In this document: positions 12,547 to 25,795 of the stretch, in pieces | How the letters are laid out: every line of letters begins with the position of its first letter | How positions within the stretch are numbered: position 1 is the first letter of the stretch | DNA from: Bugula neritina | Taxonomy: Eukaryota > Bryozoa > Gymnolaemata > Cheilostomatida > Bugulidae | Reading direction: 5' to 3' | Assembly: GCA_964035545.1 (NCBI GenBank) | Contig: OZ037767.1 | Coordinates: 29,059,628 to 29,123,627 of the forward strand | DNA: 64,000 bases | Notes under the pieces: model-generated | Database searches by the model: none | Told to the model about the DNA's origin: nothing | Seen by the model: only the letters and a program-made list of their open reading frames with translations | Program-made: the position numbers and the translations under genes

Positions 12547-15500
12547 CTACTTAGCACGCTTTGAATGGGAAGTAGTTCCGTGTGTTAGTTTAGATCTTTT
12601 TTTTGTAATTTTACCAATGAGGTAACATCTATGACACTGTCCATTTTGACGTGTCGCAGTTCTCAAGTTACAACTGATGCATGGCTCTCCTGTGGATGAA
12701 AACTCATCAAAATTCAAAATACCTCCACGTATAGTAAAGTCTGGAATTATTCTCTCTGGCAGGCGTGCAGTACGGATGTAAGGACTATCTCGTTTATAGC
12801 TACCTGTTGACATAAAAGTTGCCTGAAAGTTATTTTTGTTTTTATGGCAATGCATTCCAGCTACTGCTATTAACATGATTCTGTAAATGTCATTATTTCA
12901 TTATTATAATTTGTTTAGACAGGACATTGCTTCACTCGTGCTGGACAAATTTGAAATACAATAAAACAAATGTATTAGAATTTACATCATATAATTTTAC
13001 CATTTTTTTTCAAAAAGTCAGCGTATCTTTCAGACGAATACTTAACCAGCTCAGTTAAAGTGTCAGAAGGCTTGTTTGAGCAAATTTTTTTATAAAGGGT
13101 ATCTTTCAGCTCCGCCATATAGTGCACATCTACAAGAAATTAAAAACGATAGTTTACATTAAATTAAAACAAAGGCATGGCTAATATAGCGCTCAAAACA
13201 ACAGTTACCAGTTGCAGCATATTCCATGTATTCTTGCTCCAATGGACGCTTTTTCCAAAGCTCTTTGTCTGAATCAAGTGCTTTATGCATCTTTTTTTTG
13301 GCAGCACCGGAGAAGCCACAATCTGTCAAAAAATCAAGAAGCAAATCAAAACTACACTTCAATGAGCTATTATGAAGTGCGTGTGTGTGTGTGTGTGCGT
13401 GTTCACTGCAGAACATACAACTGCTGTATAACAAATACGGAGCCATAACCCCAACTCTAAATGTTGCATGCTATGTATTTTAGAAAAATATTATATTATG
13501 TGCAAACCCAAACTATGCACATTAAATAAAAGATCTGAGTTAACATCAACATGCTGGCATAGCTCTAAATTTTACTTGAACTGGTTTTAATACATGAGCT
13601 TTGTTTTATGATAATGCCCATTTCATTTTTAATACTTTAGCTATATTTTAAATCCATATACATTTTTTACATTCCAATTCTGTTGTTTCACTATTATATA
13701 CATCACCCTGACGAGTGGCAGTAACTTCATGCTCCAAAACAAATTTGTAGGTGATATAATTGATTTTAAAATAAAAGATCTTTGTCAATTACAACCTATA
13801 TACTTATAGTATCTAGCTCAATTTTCCTAGAAAATTTTGAGCACTATTTGATAACTAGTATTACAATATACATTTTACATATTATATATATATATATATA
13901 TAGTTCATAACATTTTCTCCTAGAGGACAAACCTGTTCATATTTAAGTGATCACAATAGAGTTAATAACTGACTGCTGAAATTTGCTAACGACTGAGTTA
14001 TTTTAGACCGTAGTTTTTGTATAGCAACTTAATATTATGTTTTTGTACACATGACACTTTGTGTAACATTATGTTTATTTTCATAAGTATTAAGCCGTTA
14101 CTACATAATGTTCCCACCTCTCATGTGTTCCTCCATACACGTCTGAAGCCTGCTGACAGACTGCCCATCCCCACCCTGATGCTTCATATTAATACAATCG
14201 AGTAGTTGAATGTCCAGCATACCTGCAATGTTGACATACAAGCATTGTTTGCCTACAAATAATGTGGACTGTAAAAGCAGTTAGGATAGTTTTATTGTGA
14301 CTATTTGTTTGAATTAAAATATTAACCATAGTGACAACTTAGTAACTACAAGCATGTGGTAATGTTTGTTGGTCGACCTAATATTATATTACAGCTTTTT
14401 TATAATATGTATTATGTTATACAACAATTTCCTACATGATGTAACACAGGTACACTTTAAGTTCCATATAGCTATAGTAATACATAGTTGTTATAAACAA
14501 TATGTAATGCAGGTGGCTACTTGCACAAAATACTTTATCATTTAATTGCAATATCAAGCAGAAATCAATTTATTATAAGTGACTATATATAACTGTGAGT
14601 ACAGTGATTAAAATCAGCATGTGTTTGCTGTTGCTTCCAACTACAAAGACTTATAGCTGTGTTCTTGTATAAAAACTGAAATATGAACCCTCTCTCAACA
14701 GTTTGAAAAAGAGGAATTATATGTCTGTAAAAAATGTTAATAACAGCAGCTATATGCATGTATATAATATGGTTATTGTTTGTATGGTATTTTTAGTAAC
14801 TATTAATTAGCAAGATGCTAAGGTGATATAATAGGCCTATTAATTTTTTCATTGTCGCACATTTCTAAAACACTAGTACTAAAATATTGTTTTATGTTGC
14901 CAAGTTTTGATGGCATATTGCTGATATGTTGTAAATGCTTATAGGTGTTGTAGATATTTATAGTTTTGATAATTTACTGCAGATTCTTGAAAAAAAACTT
15001 GTGTGATACTGAAAAGCAGTAACTTGAAGTGAAATTAAGTAGGAAACGAAAAATACAAAAGTATGTAAAACTGACTAAAGATCATAAAATATGACAATTT
15101 TCAGAGAGATTTAAAAATGTGTTACTTCCCTATTATGTCAGATGATGTACGATATACTTACTAATTTCAATTCTAAATACATGAAATTAGGTGTCAGGGT
15201 TTTCCATAGAACAAATGTTATTTGATTAAATGAATTTATACAAGAATTCACTAACTGTAGATGTGTACAGAAGTAATCTATTAACCAATCAAGAAGTTAT
15301 AGTTTCAATAGAAAGTTATAATGACTTTTTACCTTGAACTTTGACCCCATATTGATGCTGCAAGGCATTGCAATCTTCACGACAATCATAAAACAGTTTG
15401 GTGATTTTTGCATCTTCCAGTATATCTTTCAAACCTGAATCAATCATTAAATGGACGTATTATATAGTTTTTATGTTCAAAGCCTTTATTGATGAGAAAC

Positions 15501-16396
15501 TAGGACCGTTCTCAATTTTTAAATGTTTGAACTGCCAGTTCATGTTTCTAAAAATAATGTTCGGAAGAAAATGTTATATAAAAAGCTCATAAGTATCTCA
15601 ACACTGTTACACACTGATGCATTCTCTTCCTATAACACATCTAAATGAGCAAACCTTTGACATGTGATACAGAAATGTTGCATGCCGCTGTTTATCTTGT
15701 AAAAAAGGTAGCATTTTTTAAAATTCAGGTAATGAAAAATTGTTTTTATCTATTTCTATTTGCTCTAAAAGACTTGTAACTAAGAGTAAAACTACCAAAA
15801 CACTTCAGGTAAATATGATAACAGACACTCTAGCTGCAACCTCAATGGTCAGTACAGAATGAGTTTCTATTTGCAGCCATATACATTCAAATGTGACCTC
15901 AGGTAGTCTGCTAATGGCTTGGCATGTGCCATAACTCATACAAGTAAACTATAGCTAAGGTTTGAGAAAGCAACCTGCAAAAACATGCTATAATATGAGA
16001 TGACTTAGCTTGGCATTAAAGTGCTGCAATGCATCAGATGTTGATATTGTACAATGATTTTTAGAATGGAATTATATTAGCATCAAACTTATAGTAAGAT
16101 TCCTGCTTACCTGCATCGAATATTTTCTTCCCCAAGACCACCACATCAAAGAGATACACTTTCTGTTTAGTTGCTACTTGGACCAGACACAACTCTCCAG
16201 TCCTCCCCAGCTCCACACTTTCACAGTCCACACTTAGCTGAGTTTCTTCTCTCAGAAGTTCTATAACTTCTGGTAGCTGATCTTCCTGGTCAATCAGTTC
16301 CATGGGAATGCTAGCAGCTGGTAGCTGATCTTCTTGATTAATCGGGTCAGTGGAAATATTTCTACTTTTTGACCTTAAATTATATGGAGGATCCAT
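12547..16396 (-). CDS. Gene C: EXD1-like exonuclease, type 1, intact
   Basis: Exons 16111-16396, 15333-15434, 14118-14222, 13209-13322, 13001-13129, 12547-12803 join to 993 nt / 330 aa. Longer N-terminus than A: it contains a short internal duplication of an INQEDQLP / LIDQEDQLP segment around residues 19-41. Exo I is D57-C-E59 but followed by Ser (DCESVELG) where every other copy has Gly or Ala-Gly. Exo II D116; Exo III Y199-x3-D203. Exon 5 has diverged ([20 protein letters not shown]) and ends in a different donor (AAATG|GTAAAA). The C-terminus has CISC and CHRC and ends in a basic tail rich in Lys/Thr. Nearly the same C-terminus is found in gene E. Confidence 0.85.
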
Positions 16397-17383
16397 AATA
16401 TGCCACTGCTTTACAATGGTTAAAAAGTAAATTTCTTATGAAGAGAAGTTTATATCCGAAATGCTTTGGTGTATGTTTCAGAAGATTACCGAGCCTAGGT
16501 GTTAACAAAGAGCAATATATTAGGATTAGACATTTTTAGCTTTAGTTATTAGAGATTAGGTATGATAATGTTATGTTTATATAGTTGGGAGAGTATCCCC
16601 TACCACACATATAGTTTTAGTCAAAGTCATGAACAAAGGCTAGGTATTGAATTTGCAAAATAAGCTTTGCTGATCAATGCATTTTGATAAAAGTCAATAA
16701 AATGCTTACAATACAGTTAATATCTGCACTATTGTGTATATGCATATTATGTAAAATGATTGTTCACTATACATAGTCATACAAAGGATCAATGGATTGT
16801 TAATAGAATTCCCCCTTTTTTCTCTTGATGCTTGGGCTATAACCTTTTGGTCACAAACCCAGCCATCATTTCCAATCAGGAGCAGTAGTGGAGAAATTGA
16901 GATAGATTAAGTTTTTAACTTTATTATTAATTTTTGGGTTGGGGCGTGGGTTGAAATTCTTGTGAGAACATAACTACATGTCTAATCCAGAACACAGGAT
17001 GTTCTCAATTTCTCCATTACTGCACCTACCTCATCATCTCTAGCTTTACAATAACTTCGAATAGATAGAAATCGTAATAATTATTCTAACCAACTTGATT
17101 ATTTATTTTTCTTTTAATTTGGTACAACTTGCAACTTGTACTAAAACACAGGCACCCAGGCAGGCTAATACATATTATAATATATGGGAAATACACTGTC
17201 TGAAATTGAAAAAATAATTGACAAAGCTTTATTATTTTTCATTTCAAGTTTATGCCCCTAGGTTTGCAGTTGACAGCCAAATTGACACACAATATTCTGG
17301 TTACAGAAAAAATGGTGATTATGTCTTTATTCTATCATACAAATCACATAGAATATTATTGACATAACATTTTGCATATAAGA
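16397..17383. other. Spacer between genes C and D
   Basis: Homologous to the A-B and E-F spacers; carries a short MITE (16880-17025). No gene seen. Confidence 0.7.
16880..17025. mobile_element. Short MITE-like element, about 146 bp
   Basis: The ends are inverted repeats of about 23 bp: left GAGCAGTAGTGGAGAAATTG, right the reverse complement beginning GTGCAGTAATGGAGAAATTG. Absent from the homologous A-B spacer, present in E-F (26276-26420). Partially related internal sequence (ggttgaaattcttgt) recurs upstream of H, I and K (about 38070, 43780, 58275). Confidence 0.6.
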
Positions 17384-19647
17384 TTATATAAATTGCAAAC
17401 TCTTAGACTGCTGTAGATAGAGAATAACATTGCATCTATGACACGTTTTCTTATACAGGACTTCAGCTCTCCAATTGCAAATGGTGCACAACACTCCTGT
17501 GGAGGGAAACTTCTCAATATTCCAAGTTCCTCCCCTCCTAGTGACTTCTGGAATTATCCTCTCAGGCAGACGTGCAGATTGGAAGTATGGACTACCTTGC
17601 TTGTATTCCCCTAAACAAAGCTGAGAATATTAACTTCCTCCTTTAGACTGACAGTGATATAGCAAAACTACGGTGAACAGATTGCACTGTGTATTTTAGC
17701 TGTTATAACAAACTTGCGGACAAAACAAAGTGGACAGAAACATTCATGTTTTTATAAAAAGTGTAGCAGATTTAAATGTGATACATAGAACTTTAGGATT
17801 GTTCAACTCTTTTTACTGTAAATTATAAAACCTTCACCCGACTGGGATTTGAACCTGAGATCTCAGGCTTGTAATTACACCACAGGGGCTACTGGGCATT
17901 CTCAATACTATATAGATAGAGCCCATTTAAGTAAAAAGGCTTTTGTAACTATCAGTAATTACTTACTATTTTCTCTCATGAATTCAGCATATCTTTCAGA
18001 GGAATACTTAACCAGCTCAGTTAAAGTGGCAGCAAGCATTCGTGATCCTATTCTTTTATAAAGAGCATCTTTCAGCTTTGCCAAATAGTACACTTCTAAA
18101 GGAAATAATAGCAATTGATTGTATTTGATGTTGTATAAGCAAAACATGTAAGGCTTGGAGCAAGAGAACTATAGTCTCAAGTATAAGTTACCAGTTGCAG
18201 CATACGGCATGTACTTTTCCTTCAATGATTGCTTCTCCCAAAGTTCCTTGTCAGAGTTGAATGCTCTGAATAAATTTTCTTTGGCAAGAGTTGAAATACT
18301 ACATCCTAAAGAATATTACAGATGTTGATTACTCAAATAAAATATAGTTTTCTTTACTAAGCCAACAGCTAATTGGTTACCATAAACAATCATTGTGGTT
18401 GTCTGAAAATAAAATACTTTGAATTCAAAATATTGATAGAAATCATTTCATTTATTCCTAACATATATATAATAATTGTATAATATAGCTATTATATATC
18501 ATATTATAATTATTGTGTATAAAATATAAACTTATATAACAAATTTTTAGTCCTTAGCAACTCACCTTCCATGTGATATTCAATACATCTGTGGAGGCTC
18601 TTTGCCCATTTCCATCTTCCATCTTCTATTTCAAGTTTCATTTGAATAGCATTGAGTATTTGAAGGTCTAAGATACCTGTCAAAGTAGTATATAACATAC
18701 AATATATAATACATATGTTATACATATACATCCATAATACAACACATGTAGAATACATATATGATGCATATATTATAGACTGCACAGTCTGGAAACAGAA
18801 AAGAAGTCATGTTATGTAGTACTATACACACAGAGTAGTATAATAGTAGTATCCACCTGAATTTTAATTAACACATATATAAGGTACAAAATACTAACTG
18901 ACCTACTAAAAACAGCTTTATGATTGGCTGGTTGATGGAACCACAACATGATGTTGCATGGTAAAAACACATGCTCACTTGAACCCAAAGAACTTACCTT
19001 GAACTTTGACATCATAGCCATGTTGCAGTATGTTGCAATCTTCTCGGCAATCAAAGAAAAGTTTAGTAATTCCAGCATCTTCTAGCACATCCTTTAAACC
19101 TAAAGTTTGCATATTTTTATATCGTTAATTTCAAAAATGTGTTAAAACATTTTTTATAATTACTTTTTTTGCTTTAGTTGCCGTTATTGAAAAAGTTGAC
19201 CTAGTTTAGGTTAGTTCGAATATTAGTATTGCTAACTGGATATTATAAAAATCAGTAAAACAATACACGAAACTTTTTCATTTTAGCAATAACAAGCTGT
19301 ATCTTACAGACATTTTAATAAAACCAATATCGAAAATTTAGTGATGCCAACACAAATAAATTAACTACCAAAATGGAAAGAGTTTACGTTTCACCTTGAT
19401 CGAATATTTTCCTCCCCAAGACTACCACATCAAAGAGATACACTTTCTGTTTAGTTGCTACTTGAACCAGACACAACTCTCCAAATCTCCCCAGCTCCAC
19501 ACCTTCACAGTCCACACTTAGCTGAGTTTCTTCTCCCAGAAGTTGTATAACATCTGGTAGCTGATGTTCTTGGTCAATCAGCTCCATGGGAATGCTTTCA
19601 CTGTCCACCCTCAACTCAGAGAAACCAGCCAATTGGTCCTCTGCCAT
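17384..19647 (-). CDS. Gene D: EXD1-like, type 2, intact frame, Exo III Asp to Glu
   Basis: Exons 19395-19647, 18998-19099, 18566-18676, 18192-18305, 17967-18095, 17384-17610 join to 936 nt / 311 aa. The start MAEDQLAGFSELRVDS is typical of type 2. Exo I D46/E48 and Exo II D105 are present. At Exo III the sequence is Y190-AAT-E194 (exon 5 opens with AA after the split G), so the fourth acid is Glu. The exon 5 acceptor reads TTTAGAAG|TG: using the second AG would drop the Glu altogether. The C-terminus has CTIC and CHRC and ends SLQFI. A one-metal or much weakened nuclease, or a non-catalytic RNA binder as known for EXD1, is likely. Intron 5 holds a decayed tRNA-like segment. Confidence 0.83.
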
Positions 19648-20228
19648 AATGTAGCTATGATTAATAAAACTTCTCTTACTTGAGTTACCTTCAGCTTGTT
19701 AATTTACCAGTTTTTGGTAACAGACTGAGCTTGCGGTTAAAAGAGTTGGTGGCTTTTTGTATGGCTGCATATAGCTTTAAATTGGAAGGTTATGCTTTCA
19801 GATTGAAAGCTGTATTCAATGAAAATCATTTTTTAATTATATAAGAGACAAACCCAAAGGCTGACTGCTTCTGAAAAGAAATTTAATGATCACTTTAGTT
19901 AGTCATTAGAATAAAAAAGACAAATATATGTCCATTGATAAAATTTATGATTAGTATATATTAAAAGAAGTATCAGCAAGAAATAGTTGTTAAGGTTATG
20001 TTCCTATGTTAGCAGTTGATCACTAAAATCACAAGATGTACAGTGATTACACAAAGTGTGTTAAACACATCTACACATGCGTTTGTTATATAACGTTTCA
20101 GCTTCGGATGTAATGAAAAACATTAGTCTTTCCAAGCCTCTCTCTCCTCCCCCTCCCCCCTCTCTCTCTCTTACCATGAGTTGAAGTAATTCAAGTAAAC
20201 AGATATATTAGTAAAATCAAGTACTTAC
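19648..20228. other. Spacer upstream of gene D
   Basis: Close copy of 10853-11428, including the C/T-rich tract at 20140-20171 and the missing exon 6. No gene seen. Confidence 0.7.
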
Positions 20229-20562
20229 TACTTTCCCGTATGAAGTCGGCATGCCTTTCAGTTCAGGTAAAATTGCATCAGGTATTTGTAAGCTCATTTT
20301 TTCATCAAGAATATTTTTCGTCTGTTCCATATAGCACACATCTATGAGGATAAGGTATTGAGGCACTTTATTAGATATTATAAAAGTAAAGCATGCAAAG
20401 CTTTGACTAGAAAGTGGGTAAATGACAACACATAAATATACATTACCAGTTGCAGCATATTTCATGTATTTTTTCTTCAATGGTCTCTTAATCTCAAAAG
20501 CTCTCTGTCGGAGTTTAATGCTCTGCGTACTCTTTCCTTGGCAGCAATTGAGGAACCGCATC
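20229..20562 (-). pseudogene. Type 3 EXD1-like fragment 2: exons 4 and 5, frameshifted
   Basis: Exon 4 (20447-20562) is 116 nt against 114 in fragment 1, with two extra bases near 20491 (ggtctcttaatctc). Exon 5 (20229-20341) is 113 nt against 129, from a 16-nt deletion after tttcag at about 20261. Splice dinucleotides remain, but both exons are out of frame. Same breakpoints as fragment 1, so it arose from the same truncated ancestor and has decayed further. Confidence 0.85.
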
Positions 20563-21316
20563 CTGATGATAATGAAAATGTTGTCATTGATAATATTAAT
20601 TTACACCTTGAGCTACGAGCAGGTCTGATTTAGTAATAATTATAGTGAACAGTCATCGGGTGGGCTTCTTAAATGTGGCGTGTCCATTTCTTGCATTAGA
20701 TAGCGCGCTCACTCCCAAAAGTTTGAAGTTGCGTCATTGTAGCGTTTAACCTTCACCATGCAGCTGCTATCGAAGTATGGTGGGAGTTACAAAATTGCGT
20801 AATAGTAGTACTATTATAGTACGAATATTTCATATACCTGCTAATTTCTCTGTAATGTTAGTTGCTTAGCTTTACAATTCGAAGACATTTAACTAATAAA
20901 TTAAAAATGAACCAAAATACCTGTTTGTGTAAATTAACATTCAAATATCAAATGTGGTGTTTTATTGAATGAAATAAGCCTACAAATAAACTAATAAATT
21001 AAAAGACAAAAATCAAGATTAAAAACTGTGAGAATCAAAGAGAATTTAAAAGAAATTAGAAAAAATATTTATTATAGGCCTACATAGGCAGCTATATAAT
21101 ATTTATATATATATAGCTATCAAAAAATAATATAAAGTTTCACAATAAATAAATCATACTTGTAGATACAATCTGACATCTCAACCTAATACTAATCTTA
21201 CTCATTTTGAAAATAATGTTTTGACTAAGCAACGTCTTATAAATCTACATATTCCACAGGGTGACAGTCTCAACCCAGTTATAGTTTGTTGAATCAACAG
21301 GGTTAAAGGTCATCAT
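20563..21316. other. 3' flank of gene E
   Basis: Homologous to the flanks downstream of A and C. No gene seen. Confidence 0.7.
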
Positions 21317-22629
21317 CTACTTAGCACGCTTTGAATGGGAAGTAGTTCCGTGTGTTAGTTTAGATCTTTTTTTTGTAATTTTACCAATGAGGTAACATCT
21401 ATGACACTGTCCATTTTGACGTGTCGCAGTTCTCAAGTTACAACTGATGCATGGTTCTCCTGTGGATGAAAACTCATCAAAATTCAAAATACCTCCACGT
21501 ATGGTAAAGTCTGGAATTATTCTCTCTGGCAGGCGTGCAGTACGGATGTAAGGACTATCTCGTTTATAGCTACCTGTTGACATAAAAGTTGCCTGAAAGT
21601 TAGTTTTGTTTTTATGGCAATGCATTCCAGCTACTGCTATCAACATGATTCAGTAAATGTCATTATTTCATTATTATAATTTGTTTAGACAGGACATTGC
21701 TTCACTCATGCTGAAAAAATTTGAAATACAATAAAACAAATGCATTAGAAATTACAAAATATAATCTTACTATTTTCTCTCAAGAAGTCGGCATATCTTT
21801 CAGACGAATACTTAACCAGCTTAGTTAAAGTGTCAGAAGGCCTGTTTGAGCAAATTTTTTCATAAAGGGTATCTTTCAGCTTCGCCATATAGTACACATC
21901 TACAAGAAATTAAAAACAATAGTTTACATTAAATTAAAACAAAGGCATGGCTAATATAGCGCTCAAAACAATAGTTACCAGTTGCAGCATATTCCATGTA
22001 TTCTTGTTTCAGTGGTCGCTTTTTCCAAAGCTCTTTGTCTGAATCAAATGCTTTATGCATCTTTTTTTTGGCAGCACCGGAAAAGCCACAATCTGTCAAA
22101 AAATCAAGAAGCAAGTCAAAACTACACTCCAATGAGCTATTATGAAGTGCGTGTGCGTGTGCGTGTGCGTGTGCGTGTGCGTGTGCGTGTGCGTGTGCGT
22201 GTGCGTGTGCGTGTGCGTGTGCGTGTGCGTGTGTGTGTTCACTGCTGAACATACAGCTGCTGTATAACAAATACGGAGCGCAATATGATCTTCCATGCCA
22301 GGAAAATGTTAATATACCAATCTGGCCAACCCTGGAGTAAAAAGGGCAGCTCTTTATTTGGCATCACAATGGGCAGCTATGATGGTGCAGAATGTTGCAC
22401 TCTGGTTGGCATATTTTTCTCCATAAAATCAATCAGAAGTTTGAAAACTTATGAAAATAAACATGATATTGCACAAAGTGTCATGTGTACAAAAACATAA
22501 TATTAAGTTGCTATACAAAAACTACGCTCTAAAATAACTCAGTCGTTAGCAAATTTCAGCAGTCAGTTATTAACTCTATTGTGATCACTTAAATATGAAC
22601 AGGTTTGTCCTCTAGGAGAAAATGTTATG

Positions 22630-22709
<80 letters not shown>

Positions 22710-25700
22710 ACTGACTGCTGAAATTTGCTAACGACTGAGTTATTTTAGAGCGTAGTTTTTGTATAGCAACTTAACATTATGTTTTTTTACACATGACACT
22801 TTGTGTAACATTACGTTTATTTTCATAAGTATTAAGCCGTTACTACATAATGTTCCCACCTCTCATGTGTTCCTCCATACACATCTGAAGCCTGCTGACA
22901 GACTGCCCATCCCCACCCTGATGCTTCATATTAATACAATCGAGTAGTTGAATGTCCAGCATACCTGCAATGTTGACATACAAGCATTGTTTGCCTACAA
23001 ATAATGTGGACTGTAAAAGCAGTTAGGATAGTTTTATTGTGACTATTTGAATTAAAATACCAACCATAGTGACAACTTAGTAACTACAAGCATGTGGTAA
23101 TGTTTGTTGGTCGACCTGATATTATATTACAGTGTTTTATAATATGTATTATGTTATACAACAGTTTCCTACATGATGTAACACAGGTACACTTTAAGTT
23201 CCATATAGCTATAGTAATACATAGTTGTTATAAACAATATGTAATGCAGGTGGCTACTTGCACAAAAGACTTTATTATTTAATTGCAATATCAAGCAAAA
23301 ATCAATTTATTATAAGTGACTATATATAACTGTGAGTACAGTTATTAAAATCAGCATGTGTTTGCTGTTGCTTCCAACTACAAAGACTTATAGCTGTGTT
23401 TTTGTATACAAACTGAAGTATGAACCCTCTCTCAACAGTTTGAAAAAGAGGAATTATATGTCTGTAAAAAATGTTAATAACAGCAGCTATGCATGTATAT
23501 AAAAATATGGTTATTGTTTGTATGGTATTTTTATTAACTATTAATTAGCAAGATGCTAAGGTGATATAATAGGCCTATTGATTTTTTCATTGTCACACAT
23601 TTCTAAAACACTAGTTCTAAAATATTGTTTTATGTTACCAAGTTTTGATGGCATGTTGCTGATATGTTGCAAATGTTTATAGGTGTTGTAGATATTTGTA
23701 GTTTTGATAATTTACTGCAGATTCTTAAAAAACTTGTGTGATACTGAAAAGCAGTAACTTGAAGTAAAATTAAGTAGAAAACGAAAAATATGAAAGTATG
23801 TAAAACTGACTAAAGATAATAGAATATGACAATTTTCAGAGAGATTTAAAAATGTGTTACTTCCCTATTATGTCAGATGATGCATGTACGATATACTTAC
23901 TAATTTCAATTCTAAATACATGCAATTAGGTCCCTAGAACATGCAGTGTGATTAGGTTAAATGAATTTATACAAGAATTTACCAACTGTAGATGTGTACA
24001 AAAGTATTCTATTAACCAATCAAGAAGGTATAGTTTCAGTTAAAAGTTACTGTTACTGGCCCCGTATGAATTAAACCAGGATTTCCAAACGCAGAAGTTT
24101 ATTGGTTATACTTGTTGGTAAACTTGCTGGTAAAAACTAAATAAGAAAGGCAAAAGTTATATAAATGATTGCATGCATATAAATGTGGTTAAAATATTAA
24201 AGTAATGCTCACAAAAACCATAAAGTAAATTTATTATAAAATAATAATTCAGATAATAATATGAATAAAAGTAACTAACCTCTTGGGTCCTTCATAAACA
24301 GTGCCAGTAAATAATATATTGTCAAACCAGTAGAAGAATAAAATAATAAGTACAGTTTTGTTAAAGAGTGCTGCCAACTGATTGTATTAAGTTTGTAAAG
24401 TGTTTATATACTCTGGTTGTTGTTACTGTACCAGGCAAAAACATATTGCATAAACGACTATTGTCCCTAAAAATTACCACAATGATTGTGTCCCAAAACA
24501 TAGTAAACATTCACTAGGTAGCCTCAGGGTACCAACCTAGCCCGTACAGGTAGGGCAAGAATGACAGCCACCCCAACCACAATGACCTGACCACAAATCT
24601 AATAGTCAGCACAAGGCAGATGAGTAATGCCTGCTGACGTATGTCACCTAAACATAAATAGGAAGTTAATGGGGTCAATAGTTATTTATAGTGGGCAACA
24701 CACAACCAGTTACAGTTACGATGACTTATTACCTTGAACTTTGACCCCATAAAGATGCTGCAGGGCATTACAATCTTCACGACAATCATAGAACAGTTTG
24801 GTGACTGTCCCATCTTCCAGTATATCTCTCAAACCTGAATCAATCATCAAATAGACATATTATATAGTTTTTATGTTCACAGCCTTTATTGATAAGAAAC
24901 TATGACCGTTCTCAATTTTTAAATGTTTGAACTGCCAGTTCATGTTTCTAAAAATAATGTTCGGAAAAAAATATTATATAAAAAGCTCATAAGTATCTCA
25001 ACACTGTTACACACTGATGCATTCTCTTCCTATAACACATCTAAATGAGCAAACCTTTGACGTATGATACAGAAATGTTGCATGCTACTGTTTCTCTTGT
25101 AAAAGGTAGCATCTTTTAAAATTCAGGTAATGAAAAATTGTTTTTATTTATTTCTATTTGCTCTAAAAGACTTGTAACTAAGAGTAAAACTACCAAAATA
25201 CTTCAGGTAAATATGATAACAGACACTCTAGCTGCAACCTCAATGGTCAGTACAGAATGAGTCTCTATTTGCAGCCATTCTGATATTTTCAAATGTGACC
25301 TCAGGTAGTCTGCTAATGGTTTGGCATGTGGCATAATTCATACAAGTAAACTATAGCTAAGGTTTGAGAAAGCAACCTGCAAAAACACACTATATGAGAT
25401 CACTTAGCTTAGCATTAAAGTGCTGCAATACATCAGATGTTGAAATTGTGCAATGATTTTTAGATTGGAATTATGTTAGCATCAAACTTATAGTAAGATT
25501 CCTGCTTACCTGCATCAAATATTTTCCTCCCCAAGACCACCACATCAAAGAGATACACTTTCTGTGAAGTTGCTACTTGGACCAGACACAACTCTCCAGT
25601 CCTCCCCAGCTCCACACCTTCACAGTCCACACTTAGCTGAGTTTCTTTTTTCAGGACTTGTATAACAACTGGTAGCTGATATTCCTGGTCAATCAGTTCC

Positions 25701-25795
25701 ATGGGAATGCTAGCAGCTGGTAGCTGATCTTCTTGATTAATCGGGTCAGTGGAAATATTTCTACTTTTTGACCTTAAATTATATGGAAGATCCAT
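21317..25795 (-). CDS. Gene E: EXD1-like exonuclease, type 1, intact
   Basis: Exons 25510-25795, 24733-24834, 22860-22964, 21979-22092, 21771-21899, 21317-21573 join to 993 nt / 330 aa. Exo I D57-C-E59 (DCEGVELG), Exo II D116 (YDCREDCNALQH), Exo III Y199-x3-D203, CISC and CHRC near the end: the full catalytic set. Very close to gene C overall (exon 6 differs at a few bases), but exon 1 has VVIQVLKKE where C has EVIELLREE. Introns have changed more than exons: intron 2 has gained a 664-bp element, intron 3 an inverted duplication around a TA array and a GTGCGT array. Confidence 0.86.
22146..22236. repeat. (GTGCGT)n array in intron 3 of gene E
   Basis: About 15 hexamer copies ending in GT dinucleotides. 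Gene C has a short GT run at the same place (13379-13402), gene A has none. Confidence 0.93.
22449..22829. repeat. Inverted duplication around a TA array, intron 3 of gene E
   Basis: The left arm 22449-22572 is the reverse complement of the right arm 22707-22829 with few mismatches (for example gcaaatttcagcagtcagtt against aactgactgctgaaatttgc). The centre has 58 unpaired bases plus (TA)n at 22631-22706. Gene C has only the right-arm orientation (from 13955), so the left arm is a new inverted copy. Confidence 0.88.
24051..24714. mobile_element. 664-bp solo-LTR-like insertion in intron 2 of gene E
   Basis: Absent from the same intron position in A and C. The ends are TGTTACTGG and CCAGTTACA (inverted, one mismatch), and the insert is flanked by GTTAC on both sides (24046-24050 and 24715-24719). 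TG...CA ends, a 5-bp target duplication and this size fit a solo LTR; a small DNA transposon with short inverted repeats is the alternative. No coding frame inside. It is unlike the LTR at 61564. Confidence 0.65.
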
